Source: Deltaproteobacteria bacterium
GTDB lineage: Bacteria > Desulfobacterota > Desulfobulbia > Desulfobulbales > Desulfurivibrionaceae
NCBI GenBank assembly: GCA_026388695.1
Contig: JAPLJH010000027.1
Location: 1-53,813 of the forward strand
Direction of reading: 5' to 3'
DNA length: 53,813 nucleotides
Under the pieces are notes generated by a model. It made no database searches. It was not told where the DNA came from and worked only from the letters and a program-made list of their open reading frames with translations. Shown here piece by piece: positions 22,291 to 31,259 of the stretch; the stretch's first letter is position 1, and each line of letters begins with the position of its first letter. A program made the translations under genes and the position numbers.

Positions 22291-24183
22291 ATGAGCCAGA
22301 CCCCAATACTAGACACCATCAATTCCCCGGTTGACCTCAGAAAGCTCTCTGTGGAACAACTCGGGACGCTGGCTGCGGAAATCAGAGAGACAATCATTCG
22401 GACTGTCTCGCAGACCGGCGGACACCTGGCACCCTGCCTGGGGGTGGTTGAACTCACCCTGGCCATTCATTATGTTTTCGATACCCCGGAAGACAAGGTG
22501 GTCTGGGACGTGGGCCATCAGAGCTATACCCACAAGCTGATCACCGGCCGAAGAGACCAGTTCCACACCCTGCGTCAGTACCAGGGCCTCAGCGGTTTCC
22601 CAAAAAGAGCGGAAAGCCCCTATGACGCCTTTGATACCGGCCACAGCAGCACCTCGATTTCGGCCAGCCTGGGCATTGCCACCGCCATGGATCTAAAAGG
22701 CGACCCACACAAGAGCATCGCTGTGATCGGCGATGGCTCCATGACCGGCGGCATGGCCTTTGAGGCCCTCAATCAAGCCGGGCATCTCCACAAGAATCTC
22801 ATTGTCATCCTCAATGACAACGAGATGTCCATTTCCCCCAATGTGGGGGCACTTTCCAGTTTTTTAAGCAGGAAACTGACCAGCAAAACTGCGGTGCGCG
22901 TCAAAAAGGAGATGGAGATTTTCCTCAAATCCTTCTCCAACGTAGGGGAAAACATCCTCTCGGTGCTCAAGAAAAGCGAGGAGAGCTTCAAGGGCTTTTT
23001 TACCCCCGGCATGCTCTTCGAGGCCCTCAAGTTTGAATACATCGGCCCCATCCCCGGCCACAAGCTGGAAAACCTTATTGAGGCCCTGAGCAATGTCCGC
23101 GATTTCAGTACCGGACCCACCCTCATCCATGTGCTGACCACCAAGGGCAAGGGCTACGAGCCAGCAGAAAAAAATCCGGGCGATTTTCACGGGGTTGGTC
23201 CATTTTGCATTGAAACCGGCCTGCCCGTCCCCTCCCCACCTGCCCCGCCCAGTTACACCAAGGTTTTTGGCGAAACCCTGGTGCAGATCGCGGAAAAAGA
23301 CCCACGCGTTGTTGCCATAAGTGCGGCCATGCCAGCAGGCACCGGCCTAAGCGATTTTTCCCAACGGTTTCCCGAGCGGTTTTTTGATGTGGGAATTGCC
23401 GAGCAACATGCCGTTACCTATGCGGCAGGCATGGCCACAGAAGGATTACTGCCGGTGGTGGCGATCTACTCCACCTTCTTCCAGCGCGCCCTTGATCAGA
23501 TCATACACGATGTCTGCCTGCCCAATCTACCGGTGACCCTGGCCATTGACCGGGGCGGCCTGGTCGGAGACGACGGCCCCACCCACCACGGGGTGTTTGA
23601 CCTGTCTTTCCTGCGCTTCATCCCCAATCTGGTGATCATGGCTCCCAAGGATGAAAATGAACTGCGGCACATGCTGCACACGGCCATTCTCCACCCAGGC
23701 CCCGCAGCTGTCCGGTATCCGCGTGGAAACGGAGAAGGCGTCCACCTGGACGATGTACTGCAACGCATCCCTCTGGGAACAGGTGAACTTTTGCGGGAAG
23801 GGAAGGATATACTCTTACTCCCTATCGGCAACAGGGTTTCTGCTGCCCTAGAGGCGGCAACCGGACTGGAAAAACTTGGGATTGAGGCGGCAGTGATCAA
23901 CCCGCGTTTTGTCAGGCCCCTGGACGATGCACTGATCTGCGAGTGGGCCAGTCGAATCGGCAAGGTGATAACCATTGAGGACAACGTGAAAAAAGGCGGC
24001 TTTGGCAGCGCCATTCTTGAACTTTTTGCCCAGAAAAATCTCTGGGGAGTTCAGACAAAGGTGCTGGGTCTGCCGGATAAATTCATGGAGCACGGCACCC
24101 AGGCCCAGCTTCGGCATAAGGGAAATATCGATGTCCCGGCGATCATCGTCGAGGCCCTTGCCCTCTGCGGGAAACAACGCTAG
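22291..24183 (+). CDS. dxs: 1-deoxy-D-xylulose-5-phosphate synthase
   Basis: DXS condenses pyruvate and glyceraldehyde 3-phosphate with thiamine diphosphate in the first MEP step. The 630-aa protein has the N-terminal [18 protein letters not shown], the ThDP/Mg motif [15 protein letters not shown] near residue 150 ending [10 protein letters not shown], the transketolase pyrimidine region ([17 protein letters not shown], near 368-384) and a C-terminal domain with [14 protein letters not shown] chose the ATG at 22291 (GGAGGA upstream) because the open frame further upstream overlaps ispA and is unlike DXS. It is the third gene of the operon. Confidence 0.96.
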   Translation: MSQTPILDTINSPVDLRKLSVEQLGTLAAEIRETIIRTVSQTGGHLAPCLGVVELTLAIHYVFDTPEDKVVWDVGHQSYTHKLITGRRDQFHTLRQYQGLSGFPKRAESPYDAFDTGHSSTSISASLGIATAMDLKGDPHKSIAVIGDGSMTGGMAFEALNQAGHLHKNLIVILNDNEMSISPNVGALSSFLSRKLTSKTAVRVKKEMEIFLKSFSNVGENILSVLKKSEESFKGFFTPGMLFEALKFEYIGPIPGHKLENLIEALSNVRDFSTGPTLIHVLTTKGKGYEPAEKNPGDFHGVGPFCIETGLPVPSPPAPPSYTKVFGETLVQIAEKDPRVVAISAAMPAGTGLSDFSQRFPERFFDVGIAEQHAVTYAAGMATEGLLPVVAIYSTFFQRALDQIIHDVCLPNLPVTLAIDRGGLVGDDGPTHHGVFDLSFLRFIPNLVIMAPKDENELRHMLHTAILHPGPAAVRYPRGNGEGVHLDDVLQRIPLGTGELLREGKDILLLPIGNRVSAALEAATGLEKLGIEAAVINPRFVRPLDDALICEWASRIGKVITIEDNVKKGGFGSAILELFAQKNLWGVQTKVLGLPDKFMEHGTQAQLRHKGNIDVPAIIVEALALCGKQR

Positions 24184-24257
24184 ACCGTTACGACAAAGCA
24201 ATCCCGCCCTCTTAAAACCAAGACAGCGGGGCAGTAGTAAAAACCTAACGAGCCGTA

Positions 24258-24279
24258 GCTAAACAGGCCCCTGTTTAGC
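24258..24279. repeat. Perfect palindrome between convergent dxs and PilZ genes
   Basis: GCTAAACAGG-CC-CCTGTTTAGC is a 10-bp perfect stem with a 2-nt loop in the 100-bp convergent gap. No T-run follows on either strand within 8 nt, so it is not a standard intrinsic terminator. It could still stop or stabilise transcripts from both sides. Confidence 0.4.
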
Positions 24280-24284
24280 GAGTC

Positions 24285-25040
24285 TTAAACTTCCTGTCCA
24301 AGCGTATCTTCCTGTTTCTCAATCAACCTAAAAACCTGGATCAACTGTTTTTTGCTTTCCTCGGAGACACTGATAAACCTACAAGCCAAACGAATACGCT
24401 TTGGCGAGTAATCCGAATTTGAATCAACCACACTCAGACGACGGGCCACGGAATACAAGCCGGCAACTTTCAGCATTGCACCATCAAGATTAAACTCCAT
24501 CCTGATCATTACAGGCATAAACCAATGTAACTGCGCAGGGGCATCGAGTTCGCACAGCACCCCACCCTCACTGAAATTGATGACCTCCGCGGGGAAACTA
24601 TTGCTCCCCTGATCCAGAGTGGCATGGGTGTCATGCACACTGTAGCGCCTGGTCGCCCGCATGGCGAAATGGGTGCAAGTTTTTATAATCAGCTCACCAA
24701 GCGCATTGGGCGCACAAGGAATGATGATATGCTCCTGGATGCCGTAGCGCTTGATCTCTTCAAAGTAATCCTGCTTTTTGCTTGAGGTGAACAGGATGAA
24801 ATTTGTTTTTTGTGCCTCTGGCAAGGCAAGTCGTTTTTGGACGAATTCGAGCCATTTTTTATTGGAGGACTCCCTGGAAAAAATTACCAGATGGTAACGC
24901 GCATCTTCGATGAGACCCTGTGCTTCCGCAGCATCCTGGGCCTCGGAAACAACCGCATCATTTACCGTGGCCTGAATCATGGTCCGGATTATACGCCGCA
25001 TGCTGGCTGAACTGTCCATGATAATAATATTTCTGGCCAT
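24285..25040 (-). CDS. Degenerate receiver fused to a PilZ domain
   Basis: The protein is 251 aa. Residues about 3-120 follow a response-regulator fold (NIIIMDSSASMRRIIRTMI at the start). The expected phosphoacceptor Asp at the end of strand 3 is Ser55 (LVIFSRES), and the conserved Lys before the cis-Pro is missing (HIIIPCAP), so it should not be phosphorylated in the usual way. Residues about 130-235 form a PilZ domain with the c-di-GMP motifs RATRRYSV (RxxxR) and NFSEGGVLCEL (D/NxSxxG). It is likely a c-di-GMP effector with a pseudo-receiver for protein contacts. The ribosome site is AAGGAGTG. Confidence 0.82.
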   Translation of the reverse strand: MARNIIIMDSSASMRRIIRTMIQATVNDAVVSEAQDAAEAQGLIEDARYHLVIFSRESSNKKWLEFVQKRLALPEAQKTNFILFTSSKKQDYFEEIKRYGIQEHIIIPCAPNALGELIIKTCTHFAMRATRRYSVHDTHATLDQGSNSFPAEVINFSEGGVLCELDAPAQLHWFMPVMIRMEFNLDGAMLKVAGLYSVARRLSVVDSNSDYSPKRIRLACRFISVSEESKKQLIQVFRLIEKQEDTLGQEV

Positions 25041-25349
25041 GATTCACTCCTTGGAAAAATTGATACCCGTATAAAACACGAAAGCTCAACCGACTTTTTC
25101 CTTATCTCCTACCAGCGTCGCCAGCAATCCCGCAAAATCTCCAAGCTGGCCCATACTCGCTGCCTGAAAAAACGTATTGTTATTCCCTGGCACATCGTCG
25201 CATAAAAAATTATATACAGAAATCGATCCGTATAATAGAAAATATTTTCATTGAGCCGGTCTCTTCGCCAAGAAACCAAAAAAAAGAGACGCTGCGGGAG
25301 TACTCACCACAACGCCTCTTTTTTTTGGGGGAAAACTTCTAAAGATTAC
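25041..25349. other. Intergenic region between skp and the PilZ gene
   Basis: The 309-bp gap contains the PilZ gene's leader and ribosome site at its left end, and a strong hairpin with A/T tracts at its right end (25277-25326). The middle is AT-rich (runs such as TTATATACAG and GTATAATAG) and may hold the PilZ-gene promoter. Translation of the middle gives no supported ORF, and no RNA gene was recognised. Confidence 0.5.
25277..25326 (-). terminator. Intrinsic terminator of skp, possibly bidirectional
   Basis: A stem of about 13 bp with a few G-U pairs (AGAGACGCTGCGG against CCACAACGCCTCT) is flanked by an A-run of 9 on one side and a T-run of 8 on the other. It therefore reads as a terminator on both strands. 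It lies 24 bp past the skp stop. Confidence 0.75.
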
Positions 25350-25904
25350 TTATTTTTTCAGGCGGCTATCAAGCTCCTTCTGAATCTGATCGCTAACATC
25401 AAAGGCATCATCGGCATAGAGCAACCCTGTTCGGTTACTCAGACCTTTCATGGTGTTCTCAAGAATAAGCGAATAGCCATTTTTCTTGCCGAACTCAGCG
25501 ATAATATTATGCAGCTGTTTTAAGATCGGCTCCATATGGCGTTTCTCAAGCTGCTGCATCTCAAGTTTCGCATCCTCGGTTTTCACGCCATAATCGCGAA
25601 GTTTCTTCTGGTACTCACGCTCTTTCTCCGCACGGACCTCTTCGCTCCAGGCAGAACCTTTCTTTTCAATATCGTTTTTCATGGAGGTGAGAGCATCCTC
25701 ATCCGCCTTGAACTTTGCTTGATATTTGTCAACCTCAGCCTGCAAGATTTTCTGAGCATCCAACGCCGCTTTGGAGGTGCCTAGAATTTTCTGAATGCTG
25801 ATGGTGGCGATCTTCCCACGTTCCGGAGCCGCAAGGGCAAGCACCGAAGAGGCACACAACGCCACACACACAAAAAACAGTCCCCTAAGGAATTTCATCT
25901 TCAT
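25350..25904 (-). CDS. skp: OmpH/Skp-family periplasmic chaperone
   Basis: This 184-aa protein has a Sec signal peptide (MKMKFLRGLFFVCVALCAS then VLALAAPE, cleavage near residue 26) and a Skp-like body. The body is a strand IATISIQKILGTSKAALDAQKILQAEV, a long charged helical hairpin (about 60-130, rich in Lys/Glu/Gln), and a returning strand with SLILENTMKG. Skp trimers hold unfolded outer-membrane proteins in the periplasm with their tentacle helices. The partner genes bamA and lpxD often seen next to skp are absent. It has its own terminator and is downstream of pal across another terminator, so it probably has its own promoter. Confidence 0.85.
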   Translation of the reverse strand: MKMKFLRGLFFVCVALCASSVLALAAPERGKIATISIQKILGTSKAALDAQKILQAEVDKYQAKFKADEDALTSMKNDIEKKGSAWSEEVRAEKEREYQKKLRDYGVKTEDAKLEMQQLEKRHMEPILKQLHNIIAEFGKKNGYSLILENTMKGLSNRTGLLYADDAFDVSDQIQKELDSRLKK

Positions 25905-25972
25905 ACATATCTCCGGTTTGATATCAGCAGAAAATTTTCAGGTGTCGCTTCATGCCAGCCAAGACTACAAAG

Positions 25973-26010
25973 CAAAAAAAGAGATGGGAACATAAACATG
26001 CTCCCATCTC
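25973..26010 (-). terminator. Intrinsic terminator of pal
   Basis: GAGATGGGA (25981-25989) and TCCCATCTC (26002-26010) form a perfect 9-bp stem with a 12-nt loop. On the minus strand the stem is followed by a run of seven T (25980-25974). It lies about 30 bp past the pal stop. Confidence 0.85.
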
Positions 26011-26041
26011 AGATTCTAACAATCTTCTTAAGAAAAGAAGC

Positions 26042-26578
26042 TTACTTTACAATAACAAAGTCGTCGCGGCGATTCTGTGACCAAGCCATTTCATCATGGC
26101 CGAGGTTGAGGGGCTTTTCCTCGCCAAAGCTGAGGGTGTCAATCCGGCCTTCCGCAACGCCCATATTGACAAGATACTTCACGGCGGTCACAGCACGTCT
26201 TTCGCCGAGGGCCATGTTGTACTCGTTGGTGCCGCGCTCATCGGTATTGCCCTCGACCCGAACACGTACTTTTGCTGAACCGATCAGGAGATCGCCATCT
26301 TTCTTGATACGATCCTTCTGGTCAGCCCTAATGTCGGATTTGTCAAAGTCAAAATAAATGGGCAGCATAGGAGCGGTGGTCCGACCTTCCAGAACCGCAC
26401 CACTGTCGCCACCAATCCATTTTGAGGCAAGAGACTCTTCCTGACCCGCACCAGCTCCCGTGCCGCCAGCCATGTCCTTATCGCTCTGTACCTTTTGTTT
26501 GGCACAACCACCAGCCATAAGGGAAAGGGAACCAACCACACATGCCATTGCCAGATACTGCAGAATTCCTCTTTTCAT
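26042..26578 (-). CDS. pal: Peptidoglycan-associated lipoprotein Pal (OmpA family)
   Basis: The protein is 178 aa from the ATG at 26578, which follows GGAGGAAGGAGAG. It has a lipoprotein signal ending LMAGGCAKQ, so Cys25 would be acylated and the protein anchored in the outer membrane. The C-terminal OmpA domain (about 75-178) has IYFDFDKSDIRADQ, then VRVEGNTDERGTNEYNMALGERRA with the Asp and Arg that bind diaminopimelate, and ending DDFVIVK. Pal links peptidoglycan to the outer membrane and works with Tol proteins, not seen here. The open frame upstream to 26710 is leader DNA containing the promoter. Confidence 0.92.
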   Translation of the reverse strand: MKRGILQYLAMACVVGSLSLMAGGCAKQKVQSDKDMAGGTGAGAGQEESLASKWIGGDSGAVLEGRTTAPMLPIYFDFDKSDIRADQKDRIKKDGDLLIGSAKVRVRVEGNTDERGTNEYNMALGERRAVTAVKYLVNMGVAEGRIDTLSFGEEKPLNLGHDEMAWSQNRRDDFVIVK

Positions 26579-26668
26579 TTTCTCTCCTTCCTCCTGATAC
26601 ATCTTGTAACAGATTTTTATATGAAAACAACCCCTTATACAATTAAGTATAATTAAATAATTATGAAG

Positions 26669-26697
26669 ATCATACAGAACTCTTTGTGAAATTTCAA
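26669..26697 (-). promoter_or_regulatory. Sigma-70-type promoter of pal
   Basis: On the minus strand TTGAAA (26697-26692), 17-bp spacer, TATGAT (26674-26669): five of six matches in each hexamer at the ideal spacing. It gives a leader of about 85 nt before the pal ATG, consistent with high constitutive expression. Confidence 0.65.
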
Positions 26698-26807
26698 CGT
26701 GTTTTTTCATATCGTTTTAATGCGTCAAGAAAGGCTTTAACACAAAGATAACCCGACGTTTTGCCCCCCCAAAAAATCGCCCAGACAGACTTACCTTTAT
26801 AATTCGC

Positions 26808-26835
26808 TTGCATGACCGAGTGAACACGTTATATC
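26808..26835 (+). promoter_or_regulatory. Candidate promoter of glgP
   Basis: TTGCAT (26808-26813), 16-bp spacer, TATATC (26830-26835), about 100 bp before the glgP start. Four matches of six in each hexamer; predicted from consensus only. Confidence 0.35.
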
Positions 26836-26943
26836 TTAAACACTTCACTAAGCAATACGGAATAATCCTTTAATTTTCTATTCTCCTGTGCGTTCCAGCC
26901 CCAGAACAACTTACCTCTTTATTCCCTGGAGCCCGCGTGATCA

Positions 26944-29199
26944 ATGAAACCATCTATCCCCTCACCCAACAAAACCATTCTCAAAAAATCAGCGCCAACC
27001 CAACCTGCGACAAACAGTAAGCATCGCATCAATGACATGCTGGCCACAAACAAATTCGGTACTTTTTTCGGGGTGTCCCAAAAAATCCTTGATTCGGTCT
27101 GGCAGGCCCTCACCTCCCCGGCCGGTGAATCCGTCACCTACATCTCCATGGAGATAGGGGCAGATCTGGATGTTTTTCATCCGGTTCGCGACAAACTCCA
27201 ACAACTTGAGATTACAGAGCATCCAGACGAATCCATCAATCGTTTCCTGCAACTATTTTTGCAAGGTCCCGTCAAGATCCCCAACTATAGCGGCGGTCTC
27301 GGCATCCTCGCCGGAGACACCCTGAAAAGTTTGGCGGACTGCAAAATTCCAGCAGTCGGCATTTCCCTGCTGTATCGAAAAGGTTATTTTTCCCAAATGG
27401 TCGATTCCAAAAGAGGACAGGTGGCCTGGGCCTCTCAATGGGAACCGGAAAATACTCCGGGGCTGTACTTACTGCACGATCCAAAGTCCCCCGCGCAGCC
27501 CCTCACCATTGAAGTGCCTTTTTATGATCTTCAGGGGATACGATCCGTGGCCCACGCCCACTTGTGGCTTAAAATGGAGATAAGCGAGGGGCTCGACTCC
27601 TTTGTCCCGGAAATTCTCCTTGATTATCAGACGCCGCAGTCCCCCCCCTGGATTCAGGATGCCGCACAACACCTGTACGACAGCAGCTCAGAAAGAGTAA
27701 AAGCGACCCAACGCCGGCTCCTGGGCACCGGGGTTATTCCGGTCATGGAAGCTCTTGGCATTACTTCCCGCACCATTCATTTAAATGAACAGCACGGCGT
27801 GAGCGTGGTTCTCGCCCTGATCACCCAGCTCCTCCAGAAAAAACATGGCGCCCAGTATGAAAAAAAAACCACGGACCACGATATCCTCGCGGCCGCAACA
27901 GAAGTAGCCAAGCGCCTTGTCTTTACCATCCACACCCCGGTCATGGCCGGGCATGACCGCTTCAACATTTCCGTGTACGAAGACTTAATCAACCCTTTCT
28001 GCAAACGCATCCTGAACCTCCTGGCCCTGGACGAGCACAACCAGTCCGTCTACAATTTCACTGCTATGGCCATGAAGCTCAACCGGGCCACCAACAGCGT
28101 GAGCCGCCTCCACAAAGAAGTAACCCAGAAACAGTTCCCGCAGTATGCGAACAAAATCACAGCGATCACCAACGGTGTGCATCATCTCACCTGGACAAGC
28201 GATGCCAAGGCGGAGTTATACGACAGCTTTCCCGAATTGCACGGCTGGCGGAGAGATCCCAGCGTTTTTGCCGGAGCCCATGCCCTGCATCAAAACAAAA
28301 AATTCCGCACCTATTTTGAGCAGGCCTGGCGCACAGACACAAAAATACTGGTGGACTATGTCAACCAGATGCTCATCACCCATCGCAACCAGCGCCTTGC
28401 GACCTGGATCGATCCGCCCAATTATCTTTCCTACCGTAGCGAAGGAGAAGCGCCCCTTGAACACACGACCTTCACCCTGGGGTTTGCCCGACGCTTTTCC
28501 ACCTACAAACGGGCAGACCTGATCTTTGAGGATATTGACCGCCTGGCGGCAATGATTACGGAAAACAACTGGCCAGTGAATTTTATTTATGCGGGCAAGG
28601 CCCATCCCTCGGACGAGCCAGGCCAAGACTTGATTAGAAATATCCTGGCTATCCAGGAAGAGCTGTACCGTAAAAGTCATGGCTTGGCCAAACTGGTCTT
28701 TATTCCGGGCTACGACATGCACCTGGCAAAAATGATGGTGGCAGGCTCCCACGCCTGGCTGAACAGCCCCAAGCGCCCCCTGGAAGCCAGCGGCACCAGC
28801 GGGATGAAAGCCGCCATGAATGGTGTGCCCAACGTCAGCATCATGGATGGCTGGTGGGTTGAAGGCTACCACGAAGGTAGGGCCGGCTGGAAATTCGGCT
28901 ACGAAGAATCAGTTTCCCACGAGCATTTCAGTGAGCAACCCTCATCTCTTCTCTACAATGAAGACTCGGCCTCTTTCTATACTGTTTTCCCCGAAATGCT
29001 GCGGCTGTTTTATGACCCTGCCCTGCATGACCAGTATATCGACAAATGCATCGCCAACCTCACCCTCAACTGCCCCATATTCAACACCCACCGCATGGCG
29101 GCGGAATATGTCGCCCGCTACGACCTCAAGCTTACTCCTGCGGTACAGCAGGAAATGGAAAAATTCCGCAGGCTGTACTGTAGCGACCCCTCCTTCTAA
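26944..29199 (+). CDS. glgP: Alpha-glucan (glycogen/maltodextrin) phosphorylase, short GT35 form
   Basis: This PLP enzyme releases glucose-1-phosphate from alpha-1,4-glucans. The 751-aa protein belongs to the shorter alpha-glucan phosphorylase branch: VTYISMEIGADLD near residue 65, KIPNYSGGLGILAGD near 113, HLNEQHGV, ITNGVHHLTW, FARRFSTYKRADL, and the phosphate/PLP region EASGTSGMKAAMNGVPNVSIMDGWW near 615. The PLP-lysine lies in the GTSGMKAAMNG block. The C-terminus ends with no extra domain. A weak upstream GGAG sits 12 bp from the ATG. It pairs functionally with glgB at 2511-4706, with no glgA or glgC in view. Confidence 0.93.
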   Translation: MKPSIPSPNKTILKKSAPTQPATNSKHRINDMLATNKFGTFFGVSQKILDSVWQALTSPAGESVTYISMEIGADLDVFHPVRDKLQQLEITEHPDESINRFLQLFLQGPVKIPNYSGGLGILAGDTLKSLADCKIPAVGISLLYRKGYFSQMVDSKRGQVAWASQWEPENTPGLYLLHDPKSPAQPLTIEVPFYDLQGIRSVAHAHLWLKMEISEGLDSFVPEILLDYQTPQSPPWIQDAAQHLYDSSSERVKATQRRLLGTGVIPVMEALGITSRTIHLNEQHGVSVVLALITQLLQKKHGAQYEKKTTDHDILAAATEVAKRLVFTIHTPVMAGHDRFNISVYEDLINPFCKRILNLLALDEHNQSVYNFTAMAMKLNRATNSVSRLHKEVTQKQFPQYANKITAITNGVHHLTWTSDAKAELYDSFPELHGWRRDPSVFAGAHALHQNKKFRTYFEQAWRTDTKILVDYVNQMLITHRNQRLATWIDPPNYLSYRSEGEAPLEHTTFTLGFARRFSTYKRADLIFEDIDRLAAMITENNWPVNFIYAGKAHPSDEPGQDLIRNILAIQEELYRKSHGLAKLVFIPGYDMHLAKMMVAGSHAWLNSPKRPLEASGTSGMKAAMNGVPNVSIMDGWWVEGYHEGRAGWKFGYEESVSHEHFSEQPSSLLYNEDSASFYTVFPEMLRLFYDPALHDQYIDKCIANLTLNCPIFNTHRMAAEYVARYDLKLTPAVQQEMEKFRRLYCSDPSF

Positions 29200-29266
29200 A
29201 AGGCTGATTAGGACAGGACGGCTTTGGATGGAATCCACACGCTAAACTTCGCCGCCCCCTTTCCTC

Positions 29267-29311
29267 AAAAAAAACAAAAAAAGGGCCATGGTTTGCACTC
29301 AACCATGGCCC
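29267..29311 (-). terminator. Strong intrinsic terminator after the parvulin gene
   Basis: GGGCCATGGTT (29283-29293) and AACCATGGCCC (29301-29311) make a perfect 11-bp stem with a 7-nt loop, followed on the minus strand by a 16-nt tract that is almost all T (29282-29267). It would end the whole menaquinone-parvulin transcription unit. Confidence 0.88.
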
Positions 29312-29338
29312 CGAATCTAACTTAAATCCCGACAGAAC

Positions 29339-30337
29339 TTATTTTTTCGCCTGGGGACTCAGTATCTTGATGGTCGCCTTGCCTTTGGCCTCGGCAACAA
29401 AGGCTTCGATATTGGCAGTGATCTTTTCCTGGGTGAGATAGGCGGTAATCTTGGCCTTTGCTTCGTCAAAGCTCACCGTCTTGGCGGGCTTTTTCTCTTC
29501 AAGCTTGATCAGATGATAGCCGAACTCCGTTTCCACGATATCACTGATGTCGCCGGGCATCATCTTGAATGCCGCCTGATCAAAAGGCTTTACCATCTGG
29601 CCTCTGGGGAAAAATCCCAGATCCCCGCCCCGCTCCTTACTCGGACAATCGGAATACTGTTTAGCCAACTCGGCAAAATCAGCGCCACCCTTCAGCTGTT
29701 TCTTGATCTCGACAAGTTTAGCGCGCTTGCGATCCTTATCCGCCTTGGGCTCTGCTTCTTTTGCCGTAATCAGGATATGACGGGCATGCGCCATTTCCGG
29801 CTGGGCGAATTTATCCTGGTTGCTGTTGTAAAAATCCTTGGCGTCCTGTTCAGTTATCTGAACCTTCCCCTTGAACTTGGCATCAATGAATTTCTGGATG
29901 GTCAGGTTTTTGCCAATCTGCTTACGCAACTCAGCTTCCGTAATGCCTGACTCGCTCAAGGCCTTAGCAAAAGCCTTATCATCGGCAAAACCCTTCTTGT
30001 ATCCTTTCAGCTCGTTGTCGACATCGGTGCTGTTGACAGAAACTCCGGCTTTCTTGCTCTCCTGACTCAACAGTTCGAGCTTGATCATTTTTTCAAGGAC
30101 CGATTCACGGAGCGAGGCCATCTCCGCATCGGTGGGCTTGCGACCCTGTTCCTGGGCACGCGCCAGAATCCCCTTTATCTCTCCCTGCACAGCCGCAGCT
30201 ACAATGGGTTCGCCATTTACCAAAGCCGCCATTTCTTCCTTCTTTTCCGTCTTGGCCCAGAGGCTGGTTGCAAAGACAACGGTAGCTCCAAGGGCGAGCG
30301 AAACGAGAACGGCTTTATGAATTTTTCCAAATTGCAT
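29339..30337 (-). CDS. Periplasmic peptidyl-prolyl isomerase, parvulin/PrsA-SurA type
   Basis: The 332-aa protein has a signal peptide (about residues 1-28, AVLVSLALGATVVFATSLWA). A SurA_N-like helical chaperone region follows (about 35-160, starting MAALVNGEPI). A single parvulin domain (about 175-275) has ARHILITAKEAEPKAD, ADFAELAKQYSDCPSKERGGDLGFFPRGQMV and FGYHLIKLEEKKPA. It should assist folding of exported or outer-membrane proteins in the periplasm. It ends at a strong terminator and lies 30 bp after the mqnP-like gene, so it may be read from the menaquinone operon promoter. An orthologue name (SurA, PpiC, PrsA) cannot be fixed. Confidence 0.88.
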   Translation of the reverse strand: MQFGKIHKAVLVSLALGATVVFATSLWAKTEKKEEMAALVNGEPIVAAAVQGEIKGILARAQEQGRKPTDAEMASLRESVLEKMIKLELLSQESKKAGVSVNSTDVDNELKGYKKGFADDKAFAKALSESGITEAELRKQIGKNLTIQKFIDAKFKGKVQITEQDAKDFYNSNQDKFAQPEMAHARHILITAKEAEPKADKDRKRAKLVEIKKQLKGGADFAELAKQYSDCPSKERGGDLGFFPRGQMVKPFDQAAFKMMPGDISDIVETEFGYHLIKLEEKKPAKTVSFDEAKAKITAYLTQEKITANIEAFVAEAKGKATIKILSPQAKK

Positions 30338-30367
30338 GACAGTTCCTTTTATTATGAGTTTTTCTTG

Positions 30368-31219
30368 TCAAACGACCAAAGAAAGCCAGGTTGCAACAAA
30401 CAAAGTGAGGCTGATAAGCCCGTTCATGGCAAAAAACGACAACTGAATTCGGGACAAATCCCTCGGGTTAACAGCGATATGCTGATAAAAAAGAGCTCCG
30501 GCCGTGAGAGCAATTCCCAGGTAATAATAAAAATTCAACCCTGACACTATACCCGTGCAAATAAACAAAAGAAAGGCCAGAGCATGAAAAAAAACCGCTA
30601 ACTTGAAAGCTTTTTCCCGACCAAAACGCGAAGGCAGGGAATAGAGCCCGGCTTGCCTGTCAAAATCAGCATCGAGACAGGCGTACACCGTATCAAACCC
30701 TGCGACCCAGAAAAGCACCCCCAGTGAAAGGACAACGGGGAAATCAAAAAGGTTCCCTTTAACTGCAACCCACCCGCCCAGGGGCGAAAAAGCCAGGGCA
30801 ATACCGAGAACCACATGGCAAAGCCAGGTGAAACGCTTGGTCAGGGAGTAGAGAAAAGTCAGCCCCAACGCAAATGGAGACAACTTCAGGGTAAGCGGGT
30901 TGAGCTGATAGCAGGCGAAAAAATACAGCAGGGTGAAGAGCAGAACCATACCCCAGGCTTCCACCAGCCGCACCGCCCCAGCCGGAATTGCCCGATCCGC
31001 AGTACGGGGATTGGCGGCATCAAACTTCCAGTCGGCGATACGGTTGAAGCCCATGGCCGCGGTCCGGGCCCCAACCATGGCCAGAATAATCCAGCCAAAG
31101 GTGGCGATCTCGGGAACCCCACGTTTTGCCAGGAATGCTCCGATCATGGCAAAGGGCAGGGCAAAAATGGTATGCCCGAACTTGATCATCTCAAGCAGGT
31201 CCTTTATTTTCCGCAACAT
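30368..31219 (-). CDS. mqnP: UbiA-family polyprenyltransferase, futalosine-pathway type (MqnP-like)
   Basis: This 283-aa integral membrane protein has eight or so helices. It has the two aspartate motifs of UbiA prenyltransferases: NRIADWKFDAANPRT near residue 60-74 and DTVYACLDADFDRQ near 177-190. UbiA members attach a polyprenyl chain to an aromatic acid using Mg2+. In the futalosine route the acceptor is 1,4-dihydroxy-6-naphthoate, and MqnP is the homologue expected beside mqn genes. The call rests on that context. The ATG at 31219 follows GAGGG; a GTG one codon earlier is possible. It is the last biosynthetic gene of the operon. Confidence 0.88.
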   Translation of the reverse strand: MLRKIKDLLEMIKFGHTIFALPFAMIGAFLAKRGVPEIATFGWIILAMVGARTAAMGFNRIADWKFDAANPRTADRAIPAGAVRLVEAWGMVLLFTLLYFFACYQLNPLTLKLSPFALGLTFLYSLTKRFTWLCHVVLGIALAFSPLGGWVAVKGNLFDFPVVLSLGVLFWVAGFDTVYACLDADFDRQAGLYSLPSRFGREKAFKLAVFFHALAFLLFICTGIVSGLNFYYYLGIALTAGALFYQHIAVNPRDLSRIQLSFFAMNGLISLTLFVATWLSLVV

Positions 31220-31259
31220 CACCTGCCCTCTCTGGGAAAACGCTGGTTATGCCCCATTA

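Larger units (their letters stand above)
26579..26943. other. Divergent regulatory region between pal and glgP
   Basis: This 365-bp AT-rich gap separates the divergently transcribed pal and glgP. It contains a strong sigma-70-like promoter for pal and a weaker one for glgP, listed separately. The stretch 26590-26665 is unusually A/T-rich (ATTAAGTATAATTAAATAATTA) and would form the pal leader. No ORF, RNA gene or repeat was recognised. Confidence 0.5.
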
